Made by a program: the position numbers and the translations under genes. Positions 41,493 to 50,542 of a stretch of 61,450 nt of DNA are shown here, piece after piece. This DNA comes from Kiloniellales bacterium. Lineage in GTDB: Bacteria > Pseudomonadota > Alphaproteobacteria > Kiloniellales > JAKSDN01. The notes below the pieces were generated by a model. That model did not search any database. It had not been told where the DNA came from and was given only the letters and a program-made list of their open reading frames with translations. The number at the start of each line of letters is the position of its first letter. Positions within the stretch are counted from its first letter, which is position 1. Where the stretch lies: positions 1 to 61,450 of the forward strand of contig JASJEC010000005.1 of the NCBI GenBank assembly GCA_030064845.1, written 5' to 3'.

Positions 41493-44366
41493 ATGCTTAC
41501 GAAAAAGACGAATGGGGTTGCGAATGGCCCCCGTTTGTCCAAGGCGTTGGCAGGCGTGGTTGGCAGTGCCATCGACCGCCGGACCTTCCTGAGGCGCTCG
41601 GGGCTCGCGGCCGGTGGTGCCGTGGCGGCCGCGAGTCTGTCGTCGGGAATGGTCAAGAAAGCCGAAGCCCAGAGCTCCGGCGGCGGCGAGATTCAGCAGA
41701 TCAAGTCGGTCTGCACGCACTGCTCGGTCGGCTGCACGGTCATCGCCGAGGTTCAGAACGGGGTTTGGGTCGGACAGGAGCCCGGCTGGGACAGCCCCTT
41801 CAACCTGGGCGCCCACTGCGCCAAGGGCGCGGCGGTGCGCGAGCACGCCCACGGCGAGCGACGCCTCAAGACCCCGGTCAAGATGGTCGGCGGCAAGTGG
41901 CAGAAGATCAGCTGGGACGACGCGATCAACGAGATCGGCGACAAGATGCTCCAGATCCGCGAGCAGTCCGGCCCAGACTCGGTCTACTGGCTCGGCTCGG
42001 CCAAGCACAACAACGAGCAATCCTATCTGTTCCGTAAGTTCTACGCCTTCTGGGGCTCCAACAACGGAGACCACCAGGCGCGGATCTGCCACTCGACCAC
42101 GGTCGCGGGTGTCGCCAACACCTGGGGCTACGGCGCGATGACCAACAGCTACAACGACATCCACAACTCGCGCGCCATTTTCGAGATCGGCGGCAACCCG
42201 GCCGAAGCGCACCCCGTGGCCCTGCAGCACATGCTAAAGGCCAAGGAGGAGAACAACGCGGCCTTCATCGTCTGCGACCCGCGCTTCACGCGGACCGCGG
42301 CGCACGCCGACGAGTTCGTCCGCTTCCGCCCGGGCACCGACGTGGCGCTGATCTGGGGCATTCTCTGGCACGTTTTCGAGAACGGATGGGAAGATAGAGA
42401 CTTCATCCGGGCGCGTGTCTGGGGCATGGACCAGATCAAGGCCGAGGTCGCCAAGTGGACCCCGGAGGAGACCGAGCGGGTGACCGGCGTGCCGGGCTCC
42501 CAGCTCAAGCGCGTCGCGCGGACCCTGGCCAACAACCGCCCCTTTACCATCATCTGGTGCATGGGCGGCACCCAGCACACCAACGGCAACAACAACACCC
42601 GGGCCTACTGCGTTCTGGGTCTTGCCCTCGGCGTGATCGGGACGGCCGGCGGCGGAACCAACATCTTCCGCGGCCACGACAACGTGCAGGGTGCGACCGA
42701 CCTCGGCGTGCTCTGTCACACGCTGCCTGGCTACTACGGCCTGAAGACCGGCTCCTGGAAGCACTGGGCCCGGGTCTGGGACGTCGACTACGACTACCTG
42801 CTCGGCCGCTTCGCCTCCAAGGAGCTGATGGAGAGCAAGGGCACGCCGGTTTCGCGCTGGTACGACCTCGCCCTCGAGGCCAAGGAGAACATCGACCAGC
42901 CCGACAACCTTAGGGCCATGGTGTTCGACGGCCACGCGCCGAACTCGCAGACCCGTCTGCCGGACATGAAGAAGGCGATGGAGAAGCTCGACCTGCTGGT
43001 CGTGATCGATCCATACCCGACCATGACGGCGGTCATGCAGGACAGGAAGGACGGCACCTACCTGCTGCCTGCGGCGACGCAGTTCGAGACCTACGGCTCG
43101 GTCACCGCGTCCAACCGCTCGATCCAGTGGCGCGAGAAGGTCTTCGATCCGCTCTACGAGTCGAAGACGGACCACGAGATCCTCTATCTCCTGGCCCGGA
43201 AGCTCGGCTTCGCCGACGAGATGTTCAAGAACATCGAGATCAACGGCACCGAGCCCCTGATCGAGGACATTACCCGCGAGTTCAATCGCGGCATGTGGAC
43301 CATCGGCTACACCGGTCAGTCGCCGGAACGCCTGCGGCTCCACATGGAGAATCAGGCGACCTTCGACCGGACATCGCTCCAGGCTGTGGGCGGTCCGGCG
43401 GACGGCGAATTCTACGGCATGCCTTGGCCTTGCTGGGGCACGGCGGAGATGAAGCATCCGGGAACGCCGATTCTCTACGACCCCTCGAAGCCGGTGGCCG
43501 AAGGCGGCCTCTGCTTCCGCGCGCGCTTCGGCGTCGAGCGGGACGGCCAGAACCTGCTGGCCGAAGGCAGCTACCCGGTCGACTCCGAGATCCAGGACGG
43601 CTATCCGGAGTTCACCATGGCCATGCTCAAGAAGTTGGGGTGGGACAAGGATCTCACGCCGCAAGAGCGTCAGGTCATCGAGGGTATCGCCGGCGACAAG
43701 ACCAACTGGAAGACCGACCTTTCGGGCGGCATCCAGCGGGTCGCCATCAAGCACGGCTGCGCGCCCTTCGGCAACGCCAAGGCGCGCTGCGTGGTGTGGA
43801 ACTTCCCGGATCCGGTGCCGCTGCACCGCGAGCCGCTCTACACCTCGCGCCGCGATCTCGTACCGGACTATCCGACCTACGAAGACCGCAAGATGTACCG
43901 GCTGCCGATCCGGTACAAATCCATCCAGGACCAGGACTTCACGGCTGATTTCCCGATGATTCTGACCTCTGGGCGCCTTGTCGAGTACGAGGGCGGCGGC
44001 GAGGAGACTCGCTCCAACCCCTGGCTCGCCGAGCTCCAGCAGAACATGTTCGTGGAGATCAACCCCTTCGATGCCAACAATCTCGGCATCAAGGACGGGC
44101 AGCAAGTCTGGGTCCACGGCCCGGAGAACGAAGCCAAGGTCAAGGTCATGGCCATGGTGACGGAACGGGTCGGCCGCGGGGTCGCGTTCATGCCATTCCA
44201 CTTCGGTGGGCACTGGATGGGCGAGGACCAGAGGGGCAAGTACCCGACGGGCGCGGACCCCTATGTCTTGGGCGAGGCCAGCAATACGGCCCAGACCTAT
44301 GGCTACGATTCGGTCACCAACATGCAGGAGACCAAAGCGACCCTGTGCCGAATCGAAGCTGCTTGA
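41493..44366 (+). CDS. Formate dehydrogenase catalytic subunit (Mo/W-bis-MGD, periplasmic)
   Basis: 957 aa, oxidises formate to CO2. A TAT leader (IDRRTFLRRSGLAAGG, residues 27-42) directs export of the folded protein. The 4Fe-4S site is C74-x2-C77-x3-C81-x27-C109. The metal-ligand position is Cys199 in HQARICHSTTVAG; no TGA selenocysteine occurs. Later DMSO-reductase-family segments include NPAEAHPV, GTDVALIWG, MGGTQHTNGNNNTRAYC and a C-terminal cofactor-binding domain. The ribosome-binding site AGGAGAGG is close to ATG 41493. With tupBCA nearby, the metal could be tungsten. It forms the core of the operon with the Fe-S and gamma subunits. Confidence 0.96.
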   Translation: MLTKKTNGVANGPRLSKALAGVVGSAIDRRTFLRRSGLAAGGAVAAASLSSGMVKKAEAQSSGGGEIQQIKSVCTHCSVGCTVIAEVQNGVWVGQEPGWDSPFNLGAHCAKGAAVREHAHGERRLKTPVKMVGGKWQKISWDDAINEIGDKMLQIREQSGPDSVYWLGSAKHNNEQSYLFRKFYAFWGSNNGDHQARICHSTTVAGVANTWGYGAMTNSYNDIHNSRAIFEIGGNPAEAHPVALQHMLKAKEENNAAFIVCDPRFTRTAAHADEFVRFRPGTDVALIWGILWHVFENGWEDRDFIRARVWGMDQIKAEVAKWTPEETERVTGVPGSQLKRVARTLANNRPFTIIWCMGGTQHTNGNNNTRAYCVLGLALGVIGTAGGGTNIFRGHDNVQGATDLGVLCHTLPGYYGLKTGSWKHWARVWDVDYDYLLGRFASKELMESKGTPVSRWYDLALEAKENIDQPDNLRAMVFDGHAPNSQTRLPDMKKAMEKLDLLVVIDPYPTMTAVMQDRKDGTYLLPAATQFETYGSVTASNRSIQWREKVFDPLYESKTDHEILYLLARKLGFADEMFKNIEINGTEPLIEDITREFNRGMWTIGYTGQSPERLRLHMENQATFDRTSLQAVGGPADGEFYGMPWPCWGTAEMKHPGTPILYDPSKPVAEGGLCFRARFGVERDGQNLLAEGSYPVDSEIQDGYPEFTMAMLKKLGWDKDLTPQERQVIEGIAGDKTNWKTDLSGGIQRVAIKHGCAPFGNAKARCVVWNFPDPVPLHREPLYTSRRDLVPDYPTYEDRKMYRLPIRYKSIQDQDFTADFPMILTSGRLVEYEGGGEETRSNPWLAELQQNMFVEINPFDANNLGIKDGQQVWVHGPENEAKVKVMAMVTERVGRGVAFMPFHFGGHWMGEDQRGKYPTGADPYVLGEASNTAQTYGYDSVTNMQETKATLCRIEAA

Positions 44367-44379
44367 GGAGATCTGAGCG

Positions 44380-44976
44380 ATGGCACGAATGAAGTTCCTT
44401 TGTGATGCCGAACGTTGCATCGAATGCAACGCCTGCGTCACCGCGTGCAAGAACGAGCACGAGGTGCCGTGGGGCATCAACCGTCGCCGGGTTGTCACGA
44501 TCAACGACGGCAAGCCCGGCGAACGCTCGATCTCGGTCGCCTGCATGCACTGCTCCGATGCACCCTGCATCGCGGTCTGTCCGGTGGACTGCATCTACGA
44601 GACCGAGGAAGGGGTGGTCCTGCACTCGAAGGACCTCTGCATCGGTTGCGGCTACTGTTTCTACGCGTGCCCCTTCGGCGCGCCGCAGTATCCGCAGGCC
44701 GGCAATTTCGGCAGCCGAGGCAAGATGGACAAGTGCACCTTCTGTGCCGGCGGTCCGGAGGACGATCACTCCGCCGCCGAGTTCCAGAAGTACGGCCGCA
44801 ACCGTCTTGCCGAGGGCAAGCTGCCCTTGTGTGCCGAGATGTGCGCGACCAAAGCCCTGCTCGGCGGCGACGGCGACGTCGTCTCCGATATCTACCGCGA
44901 GCGCGTGGTGTCGCGGGGCTTCGGATCGGGCGCCTGGGGTTGGGGCACGGCTTACGATCAGAAGTCGGGCTCTTAG
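44380..44976 (+). CDS. Formate dehydrogenase iron-sulfur subunit
   Basis: 198 aa, four 4Fe-4S sites: C13/16/19/23, C55/58/63/67, C87/90/93/97, and C119/122/151/155. It shuttles electrons from the catalytic subunit to the cytochrome b subunit. It has no own leader and is probably co-exported with the TAT-bearing catalytic subunit. GAGGAG lies 9 nt before its ATG and 13 nt after the previous stop. Confidence 0.95.
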   Translation: MARMKFLCDAERCIECNACVTACKNEHEVPWGINRRRVVTINDGKPGERSISVACMHCSDAPCIAVCPVDCIYETEEGVVLHSKDLCIGCGYCFYACPFGAPQYPQAGNFGSRGKMDKCTFCAGGPEDDHSAAEFQKYGRNRLAEGKLPLCAEMCATKALLGGDGDVVSDIYRERVVSRGFGSGAWGWGTAYDQKSGS

Positions 44977-45015
44977 GTTCTCGTTAACCCCGTGTTGACG
45001 AGCTGGTCGAGGTTC

Positions 45016-45042
45016 GGGGGCGGCAGGTTGCCTGCCGCCCCC
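45016..45042 (+). terminator. Strong hairpin between FDH iron-sulfur and downstream genes
   Basis: GGGGGCGGCAGG (45016-45027) pairs perfectly with CCTGCCGCCCCC (45031-45042) around a 3-nt loop; GGTCGA/TCGACC extend the stem further out (45005-45010 with 45046-45051). No T-run follows, so partial termination or mRNA processing that lowers expression of the gamma-subunit part is more likely than complete termination. Confidence 0.6.
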
Positions 45043-45187
45043 GCTTCGACCCTGGCTCTGTCAGGGATTTGACACTGGACAGTGTCCGAGTCGGCTTGGC
45101 ATACAACTGCGCATACTCAAGACTGTGCCAAAGACCGGAAACACCGGCAGGACCGGCCGTGCGGGCCGGAAGGAGTCTGGCATTTCG

Positions 45188-45382
45188 ATGAGCAGCAGCA
45201 GATCAGCCCTCGCGGCCGCGGCCCTGACCGCTGCCGCGCTCGTCCTCGCCGCCTGCGACGAGAACGAACTCGGCCGACCGACCCACTACGAAAAGGGCGT
45301 CTACCTGGGCCCCACGGAGCCGGCCCTGGACGAGGAGACGCTCCGCGAGCTGCGGCAACGGGCGCTGCAACAAGGCGGCTGA
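45188..45382 (+). CDS. Small lipoprotein of the FDH operon
   Basis: 64 aa. N-terminal signal with lipobox ALVLAAC (Cys23 as the lipidated residue), then DENELGRPTHYEKGVYLGPTEPALDEETLRELRQRALQQ. The mature part is ~40 residues, helical near the end. The pattern 'HYEKGVYLGP' recurs in small proteins near FDH cytochrome genes in related bacteria, as far as I recall. AAGGAG precedes the ATG by ~12 nt. Function unknown; perhaps an assembly or anchoring factor. Confidence 0.8.
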   Translation: MSSSRSALAAAALTAAALVLAACDENELGRPTHYEKGVYLGPTEPALDEETLRELRQRALQQGG

Positions 45383-45478
45383 ATCGGGTGGCCGTCGGCT
45401 TTGCGCCCGCGGGTCCTGCGGGACTCGCATTGATTGAATCGTCGGGAAGCGACTGTCCCGACCTTCGGGAGAGGCGAT

Positions 45479-46624
45479 ATGCGTAGAGACGAGACACCCG
45501 GACTTCGCGCGGCCCTGCGGCGGCTTTGCTGCCTCATGGCCCTGGTCGGGCTGGCACTGACGATCGATCTCGGCGGATCCGCCTGGGCCCAGACCCAGGG
45601 GCGCCAGGTCGAGGAACCTTCTCCCCTCTCGGGTAACGTCCCGGGGGGGCATCTGGGCACAGCCAGCGATTCCGAGTTCTGGCGCGAGATCCGCAACGGG
45701 GCCCAGGGCACGGTCTCGATCCCCGACAAGCAGGCCGGCTTGATGATCCAGTCGGAGGGCGATAACTGGCGCGCTCTGCGCAACGACAGGGTGACCATCG
45801 GCGGGATCTGGGCGCTCGCGATCAGCGTGGCGGTGATCGCCCTCTTCTTCCTCGTCCGCGGTCGTATCCGCATCGACGCCGGGCCGAGCGGCAAGACCAT
45901 CGAGCGCTTCAACGAACTTGATCGCTTCGCCCATTGGCTGACCGCCGTCACCTTCATCATCCTCGCGCTGACCGGTCTCAACCTGCTCTACGGCAAGCAT
46001 TTCCTGCTGCCGATCTTGGGCCCAGCCGCCTTCGCCTGGATCAGCATGGTCGGGAAGTACGCCCACAACTATCTCTCTTTCGGATTCATGCTGGGCATCG
46101 TGCTGATGTTCGTGCTCTGGGTGCGGCACAACATCCCCAACAAGTACGATCTCAAGTGGCTGGCCCAGGGCGGCGGCCTGGTGGTCAAGGGTGTCCACCC
46201 GCCTTCGCGCCGGTTCAACGCCGGCCAGAAACTGATCTTCTGGAGCGTGATCCTCGGCGGCGTGTCGATCAGCCTGACCGGCATCGCCCTGATGTTCCCC
46301 TTCACCATGTCGATGTTCGACGGTACCTTCGCCTTCCTGAACCTGTTCGGCTTCGACCTCCCGACCGGGCTGGCGCCGATCGTCGAGATGCAGTACGCGC
46401 AGCTCTGGCACACCATCGTCGCGCTGGGGCTGATCGCGATCGTCATCGCCCACATCTACATCGGCTCTCTGGGCATGGAGGGCGCCTTCGACGCCATGGG
46501 CTCGGGCTACGTGGACGAGAACTGGGCGCGCGAGCACCACAACATCTGGGTCGCCGAGGTGAGGGGCGAGCCGATCCCTCAATCAGGGGACCACGGGCCG
46601 CCCAAGGCCCAGCCGGCCGAATAG
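45479..46624 (+). CDS. Formate dehydrogenase cytochrome b (gamma) subunit
   Basis: 381 aa. A hydrophobic N-terminal signal-like segment (LCCLMALVGLALTIDLGG) and a ~80-residue periplasmic part precede four core helices of the FdnI/FDH-gamma cytochrome b556 type, with haem-ligand-type His in DRFAHWLTAVTF, YAHNYLSFGF, WHTIVALGLIAIVIAHIYIG. It passes electrons to quinone in the membrane. The N-terminal extension is longer than in E. coli FdnI (217 aa), as typical of the alphaproteobacterial/beta type. ATG 45479 has GGGAGAGG 5 nt before it. Confidence 0.93.
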   Translation: MRRDETPGLRAALRRLCCLMALVGLALTIDLGGSAWAQTQGRQVEEPSPLSGNVPGGHLGTASDSEFWREIRNGAQGTVSIPDKQAGLMIQSEGDNWRALRNDRVTIGGIWALAISVAVIALFFLVRGRIRIDAGPSGKTIERFNELDRFAHWLTAVTFIILALTGLNLLYGKHFLLPILGPAAFAWISMVGKYAHNYLSFGFMLGIVLMFVLWVRHNIPNKYDLKWLAQGGGLVVKGVHPPSRRFNAGQKLIFWSVILGGVSISLTGIALMFPFTMSMFDGTFAFLNLFGFDLPTGLAPIVEMQYAQLWHTIVALGLIAIVIAHIYIGSLGMEGAFDAMGSGYVDENWAREHHNIWVAEVRGEPIPQSGDHGPPKAQPAE

Positions 46625-46661
46625 GGCCGGCCGGACGCTTGCCCGGGATTCGCCAGGGGTC

Positions 46662-47975
46662 ATGATCGCGCGGGCTCTCGTCGCGCTCGTCCTGCCCGCG
46701 GCCCTCTTGGCCGGCGGGGCCGCCGCGCACGCCGAACTCTCCGGCCACGGCGGATTCGTCAAGGGCGTCGCCGTGTCCCCCGACGGCCGGCGGGCCATGA
46801 CCGCGAGTTTCGACTACACGCTGATCCTCTGGGACCTCGAAGGCCAGGCGGCGATTCGCGATTTCAACGAGCACGAGGGCGCCGTCAACGGCGTGGCCTT
46901 CCTGCCCGACGGGGCGCGGGCGCTTTCCGCCAGCGACGACGGTACTCTGCGTCTCTGGGATCTGGACAGCGGCGCGGTGCTGCACAGCTTCGAGGGGCAC
47001 AGCGGCAAGGTCTCCGCGGTCGCGATATCGGCCGACGGCGCCTGGGCCGCCAGCGCCGGCTGGGACCGCAGCGTGCGGCTCTGGAACCTGCGGGCGCTCA
47101 CGGCCGGCGCGGTTCTGGAGGGCCACAGCAACATCGTCAACGCGGTCGCCTTCTCCGCAGACGGCGCCTGGCTGCTCAGTGCGTCCTACGACTCCACTGT
47201 CAAGTTGTGGCGCCTGCCCGACGGCGCCATCGAGACGACGATCACGGGCCACGACTTCGGCGTCAACGGGATCGCCTTTACGCCGGACGGGAGCCGGGCC
47301 GTCTCGGCCAGCGTCGACGAATCGGTGCGGATCTGGGAACTGCCGAGCGGACGGGAGCAGGCCAATCTGGTCGGCCACGAGGGCCCGGTCTTCACCGTCG
47401 CCGTGTCACCCGACGGGCGCTATGCGGCTTCGGCGGGCGCCGACCGGACGGTCCTGCTCTGGAACATCGCGACCGGCCACTTCGTTCGAGCCTTTTACGG
47501 CCACGAGAAGCCGGTCTGGTCGCTGGCCTTCACGCCCGACAGCCGGGAGCTGCTCTCCGCGGGCTCCGACGAGGTGGTCCGGGTCTGGGATGTGGAGTCC
47601 GGCCAGGAGATCGGCGCCAGCGGCGCGCGGCAGCCGGTCGAGACCGCCGCCCTTCCCGAAGGTGGGCGTGGGGCCAAGCTGTTTGGGCGCTGCGCGGTCT
47701 GCCACACCGTCTCGCCGAACGGCCGGAACAAGGCCGGACCGACGCTCTACGGCGTGTTCGGGCGGCGGGCCGGCTCGGTCGCGGGTTACAAATACTCGGA
47801 CGGACTCAAGCGGAGCGGCGTGATCTGGAACGAAGAGACGATCGACGCCCTTTTCGACCAGGGCCCGGATGTCTATACCCCGGGATCTAAGATGCCTCTG
47901 CAACGCATGCCCAACGCCGAAGACCGGGCCGAACTGATCGCTTACCTGAAACGGGTCACCGCCCCGGCCGAGTGA
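46662..47975 (+). CDS. Periplasmic WD40 beta-propeller fused to cytochrome c
   Basis: 437 aa. Signal peptide MIARALVALVLPAALLAGG with cleavage near AHA-EL. Seven WD40 repeats follow (residues ~25-325), each with GH...D...W[DNE] pattern, enough for one closed propeller. The C-terminal ~100 residues are a class I cytochrome c: CAVCH at 344-348, GPTLYGVFGRRAG, and axial Met411 in PGSKMPL. The domain order suggests a periplasmic electron carrier docked by a propeller, perhaps linked to the FDH just upstream (37 nt). A separate role in another respiratory complex is possible. Confidence 0.93.
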   Translation: MIARALVALVLPAALLAGGAAAHAELSGHGGFVKGVAVSPDGRRAMTASFDYTLILWDLEGQAAIRDFNEHEGAVNGVAFLPDGARALSASDDGTLRLWDLDSGAVLHSFEGHSGKVSAVAISADGAWAASAGWDRSVRLWNLRALTAGAVLEGHSNIVNAVAFSADGAWLLSASYDSTVKLWRLPDGAIETTITGHDFGVNGIAFTPDGSRAVSASVDESVRIWELPSGREQANLVGHEGPVFTVAVSPDGRYAASAGADRTVLLWNIATGHFVRAFYGHEKPVWSLAFTPDSRELLSAGSDEVVRVWDVESGQEIGASGARQPVETAALPEGGRGAKLFGRCAVCHTVSPNGRNKAGPTLYGVFGRRAGSVAGYKYSDGLKRSGVIWNEETIDALFDQGPDVYTPGSKMPLQRMPNAEDRAELIAYLKRVTAPAE

Positions 47976-48037
47976 GCCGCCGATGGGTCGGTCAGGGAAG
48001 CAGCGCAACGCAGCGGGAAGAAAAGACGGGAAATGCC

Positions 48038-48166
48038 ATGAGAGCCTTTGTTGCCAGCTGTGCCACCGCCATCGTCCTCGCCATCGTCGCCGCGGTGGTG
48101 CTTAACATGCTCGGCCTGGGCACGGCCGAGGTCTACTCGACCCCCAACGTCCGCCTGGGCAGCTGA
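48038..48166 (+). CDS. Small single-span membrane protein, 42 aa
   Basis: MRAFVASCATAIVLAIVAAVVLNMLG forms one hydrophobic helix; a short periplasmic or cytoplasmic tail ends STPNVRLGS. Similar ~40-aa proteins with the ending 'ST.NVRL' are, as I recall, scattered through alphaproteobacteria and often follow respiratory genes. GGGAA precedes ATG 48038. It may be a small subunit of a respiratory complex; inference only. Confidence 0.65.
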   Translation: MRAFVASCATAIVLAIVAAVVLNMLGLGTAEVYSTPNVRLGS

Positions 48167-48199
48167 GCTCCGGACCGGGACTTTAGGGCGAAATCCGCT

Positions 48200-49207
48200 T
48201 CAGCGGGGCCGCGGCACCAGGTCCTCGTAGCCCTGATAGCCGTTGAGCTGGCGCAGCAGGTGCCAACCGTAGGTGTCCCGGGTCCCCGCGGCCGCCTCGC
48301 CGAGCCCCGCCGAGCGCGGCGTCGGCGTAATGATCGCGCCGAGCGCGGGCTCCAGGAAGAATCCGATCGACTGCCGAGGCCCGCCGCTGGCCAGGACGCG
48401 GTGCGGTGTCGCGGCCAAGCGTCCTCCGCTGAGCGATTCCAAGACGTCGCCGAGATGGACCGAGATGGCGTTCCGCCCCGCCGGGACGTCGCGCCAGGTT
48501 CCGTCGGGGCCTTGCGCCTGGAGGCCCGGCTGCGCCTGCCAGAGCAGGGAGAGGCCGGCGGTGTCGGTATGGCGGCCGGCGGCCAGCGGGACGGACGCTT
48601 CCTTGCCGGCCGGATCGGGCAGCTCCTCGGCGATCTTCAGGCCCCGGGGCGGGGTCGGATAGTTGAGCAGGCGCAGCGTGGAGTTGCCGCCCTCGAAGCG
48701 CTCGGTCAAGGATTCCGGCGGAAGCCCGGCGACCCGGCCGGCCGCCTGCATGAGAGTGGTCGCCACGGCCTTCATGTGGCCGTAGAAGGCCAGCATGGCG
48801 TCCCGCCAGCCGGGCGCCGGCTCGATCGCCGGCCAGGCGTTGGTCTCGGCCAGGATTTCCATGCCCGGGATCGGCGGCCCCGGGCAGGGATCCTCCGGCC
48901 CGATGTCGTAAAACTCGTTGTGCGCCCAGCTGTCAGGTTCCAGCGAGGCCAGATAGCCTCGGTAGATGCGCGAGTTCTCCGGGTTGGTGACCCGTGTCGC
49001 GACGGCTCGCTTGGTCTCCGTGGGTAGGTCGAAGAAAGCCAGCATGGCGGCGGCGCGGGCGTCGACGCCGTCGGCACCCGGGAAGCCCCGGACCACGAAG
49101 CCGCCGCACTCTCCAAGCGCCGCGGCGATCCGGGCGTCGGCGGCGCTCCGCGCGCCCTCGTCGCCGCAGAACAGCGGCGCGATATCGATCGTCGGCACCT
49201 CGGCCAT
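48200..49207 (-). CDS. Isopenicillin N synthase family 2OG-Fe(II) oxygenase
   Basis: 335 aa. The N-terminal non-haem dioxygenase region begins VPTIDIAPLF; the catalytic core has GRHTDTAGLSLLWQ (His and Asp ligands), TPHRVLASGG (second His) and RQSIGFF (2OG or substrate-carboxylate Arg-x-Ser). Such proteins hydroxylate or desaturate small molecules; the substrate is unknown. It is convergent with the FDH operon and stands alone. Confidence 0.9.
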   Translation of the reverse strand: MAEVPTIDIAPLFCGDEGARSAADARIAAALGECGGFVVRGFPGADGVDARAAAMLAFFDLPTETKRAVATRVTNPENSRIYRGYLASLEPDSWAHNEFYDIGPEDPCPGPPIPGMEILAETNAWPAIEPAPGWRDAMLAFYGHMKAVATTLMQAAGRVAGLPPESLTERFEGGNSTLRLLNYPTPPRGLKIAEELPDPAGKEASVPLAAGRHTDTAGLSLLWQAQPGLQAQGPDGTWRDVPAGRNAISVHLGDVLESLSGGRLAATPHRVLASGGPRQSIGFFLEPALGAIITPTPRSAGLGEAAAGTRDTYGWHLLRQLNGYQGYEDLVPRPR

Positions 49208-49233
49208 GGTCGGGTCTCCCCAGTCGGAATCTC

Positions 49234-50460
49234 CTACTCTAGCGCACCGGCGGCGCGTAGCAGAGCGGCGGTTTCGTTGTCCCCGATCATCTCCGCGGCC
49301 TGGAGCGCCGTCCAGCCGTCCTTCGCCCGGATCCCGACCTCGGCGCCCTGGTCGAGCAGGAGGCTCACCAGATCCACGAAGCCCCGGTTCGCGGCCAGCA
49401 TGAGCGCCGTATTGCCGCTGGCTCCATCGGTCAGGTTGACGTCGGCGCCGTTTGACAGCAGCGCGAGAGCCGCGCCGGTCCCGCCCGCCATGGCGGCGCG
49501 GTGGAGGGGCGGCAGGCCGTCGCGGCCGGGCGCGTCGGGGTCGGCCCCGGCCGCCAGGAGCGCCAGGACCGCGTCGACCTGGGACTCCGCCGCGGCCAGG
49601 CCGAGAGGGGTGTCGCCGCGCTCGGCCCGCGCCTCCACCGCCGCGCCGGCCCGGGTCAGCACCGAGACCAGCGCCGACTCGCCGGTCATGGCCGCGAAAT
49701 GCAGCGCCCGGTAGCCGTCGCTGTCGACGGACTCGACCGCCGCGCCGGCGGCGAGGAGGATCTCCGCGGCGCCGCGGTTGCCGCGCGCCACCGCGGCCAT
49801 CAGGGGACTGCGCCTGTCGCGCGCGGCCGCCGCGTTGACGTCCGCGCCCCGGGCCACGAGCTCGGACAGAAGGCTCAGGCTGAGCGGTTCGAAGGCGGCG
49901 TTGATCAGCGGCGTGTTGCCGTCCTCGAGGTCACGGACCTCGATTTCCGCCCCCGCGTCGAGCAGCGCGACGGCGACCCCCCGGCTGCTCCGGCGGGCGG
50001 CGATCAAGAGCGGCGTATTGCCGTATTCCAGCTCTCTCGCGTCGACCGGCGTGCCGCCGGCGACCAAGACCTTGGCCACGTCGGCGAAGCCGAAGTAGGC
50101 GGCGGTGTGCAGGGCGTTCCAGCCGTCGTCGCTGGCGGCGCCCGGATCGGCGCCCCGCTGTAGGAGCATCTCGACGCCGGCCGCGGAGGCGGCGCGCGCC
50201 GCCAGGAGAAGCGGCGTGTTGCCCCTCGGGTCGCGGGTCTCGATGTCGGCGCCCTGGTCGAGCGCATAGCCGATCAGCTCGACCTCTCCGGTCGCCGCCG
50301 CCTGGAGCAGAGCCCGGTCGGCGACCGTGGGCTCCTGGGCTCGGGCGACGGCGGCCGCGGCGATCAGCAGCAGGACGAGCCACGGTCCGAAACGTGACAC
50401 GGCGGAAGCAGAGGCTTCGGGGGCCGGTCGCTCGGGCAGCCTTTCCGTCCTCTTAACCAT
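49234..50460 (-). CDS. Exported or membrane-anchored ankyrin repeat protein
   Basis: 408 aa from ATG 50460. A short basic N-terminus precedes a hydrophobic segment (FGPWLVLLLIAAAAVARAQ) that is a signal peptide or anchor with an AxA-like site. About eleven ankyrin repeats follow, with the pattern NTPLLLAAR... GADV. Ankyrin arrays bind protein partners; which one is unknown. An ATG at 50535 in the same frame would add 25 residues and seems less likely. The DUF3553 gene is the next gene upstream on the same strand. Confidence 0.88.
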   Translation of the reverse strand: MVKRTERLPERPAPEASASAVSRFGPWLVLLLIAAAAVARAQEPTVADRALLQAAATGEVELIGYALDQGADIETRDPRGNTPLLLAARAASAAGVEMLLQRGADPGAASDDGWNALHTAAYFGFADVAKVLVAGGTPVDARELEYGNTPLLIAARRSSRGVAVALLDAGAEIEVRDLEDGNTPLINAAFEPLSLSLLSELVARGADVNAAAARDRRSPLMAAVARGNRGAAEILLAAGAAVESVDSDGYRALHFAAMTGESALVSVLTRAGAAVEARAERGDTPLGLAAAESQVDAVLALLAAGADPDAPGRDGLPPLHRAAMAGGTGAALALLSNGADVNLTDGASGNTALMLAANRGFVDLVSLLLDQGAEVGIRAKDGWTALQAAEMIGDNETAALLRAAGALE

Positions 50461-50542
50461 TGGGTTGCACCATGGCGTCGGCGCCGGCCTTCGCCACCCG
50501 GTTTCGATCGGTTCTCTGTCGGGGGCGCCGGCCATCGAAATG

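Noticed and set aside
41493-44366. Selenocysteine form of FDH
   Set aside because: The active-site position is encoded by a Cys codon (HQARICHS) and no in-frame TGA occurs; no SECIS-like need arises.
42234-44594. Open frame of ~786 codons antisense to the FDH catalytic gene
   Set aside because: It mirrors the codon pattern of the plus-strand gene in high-GC DNA, has Arg/His/Val-rich composition and no recognisable domain; the sense frame is fully accounted for by FDH.
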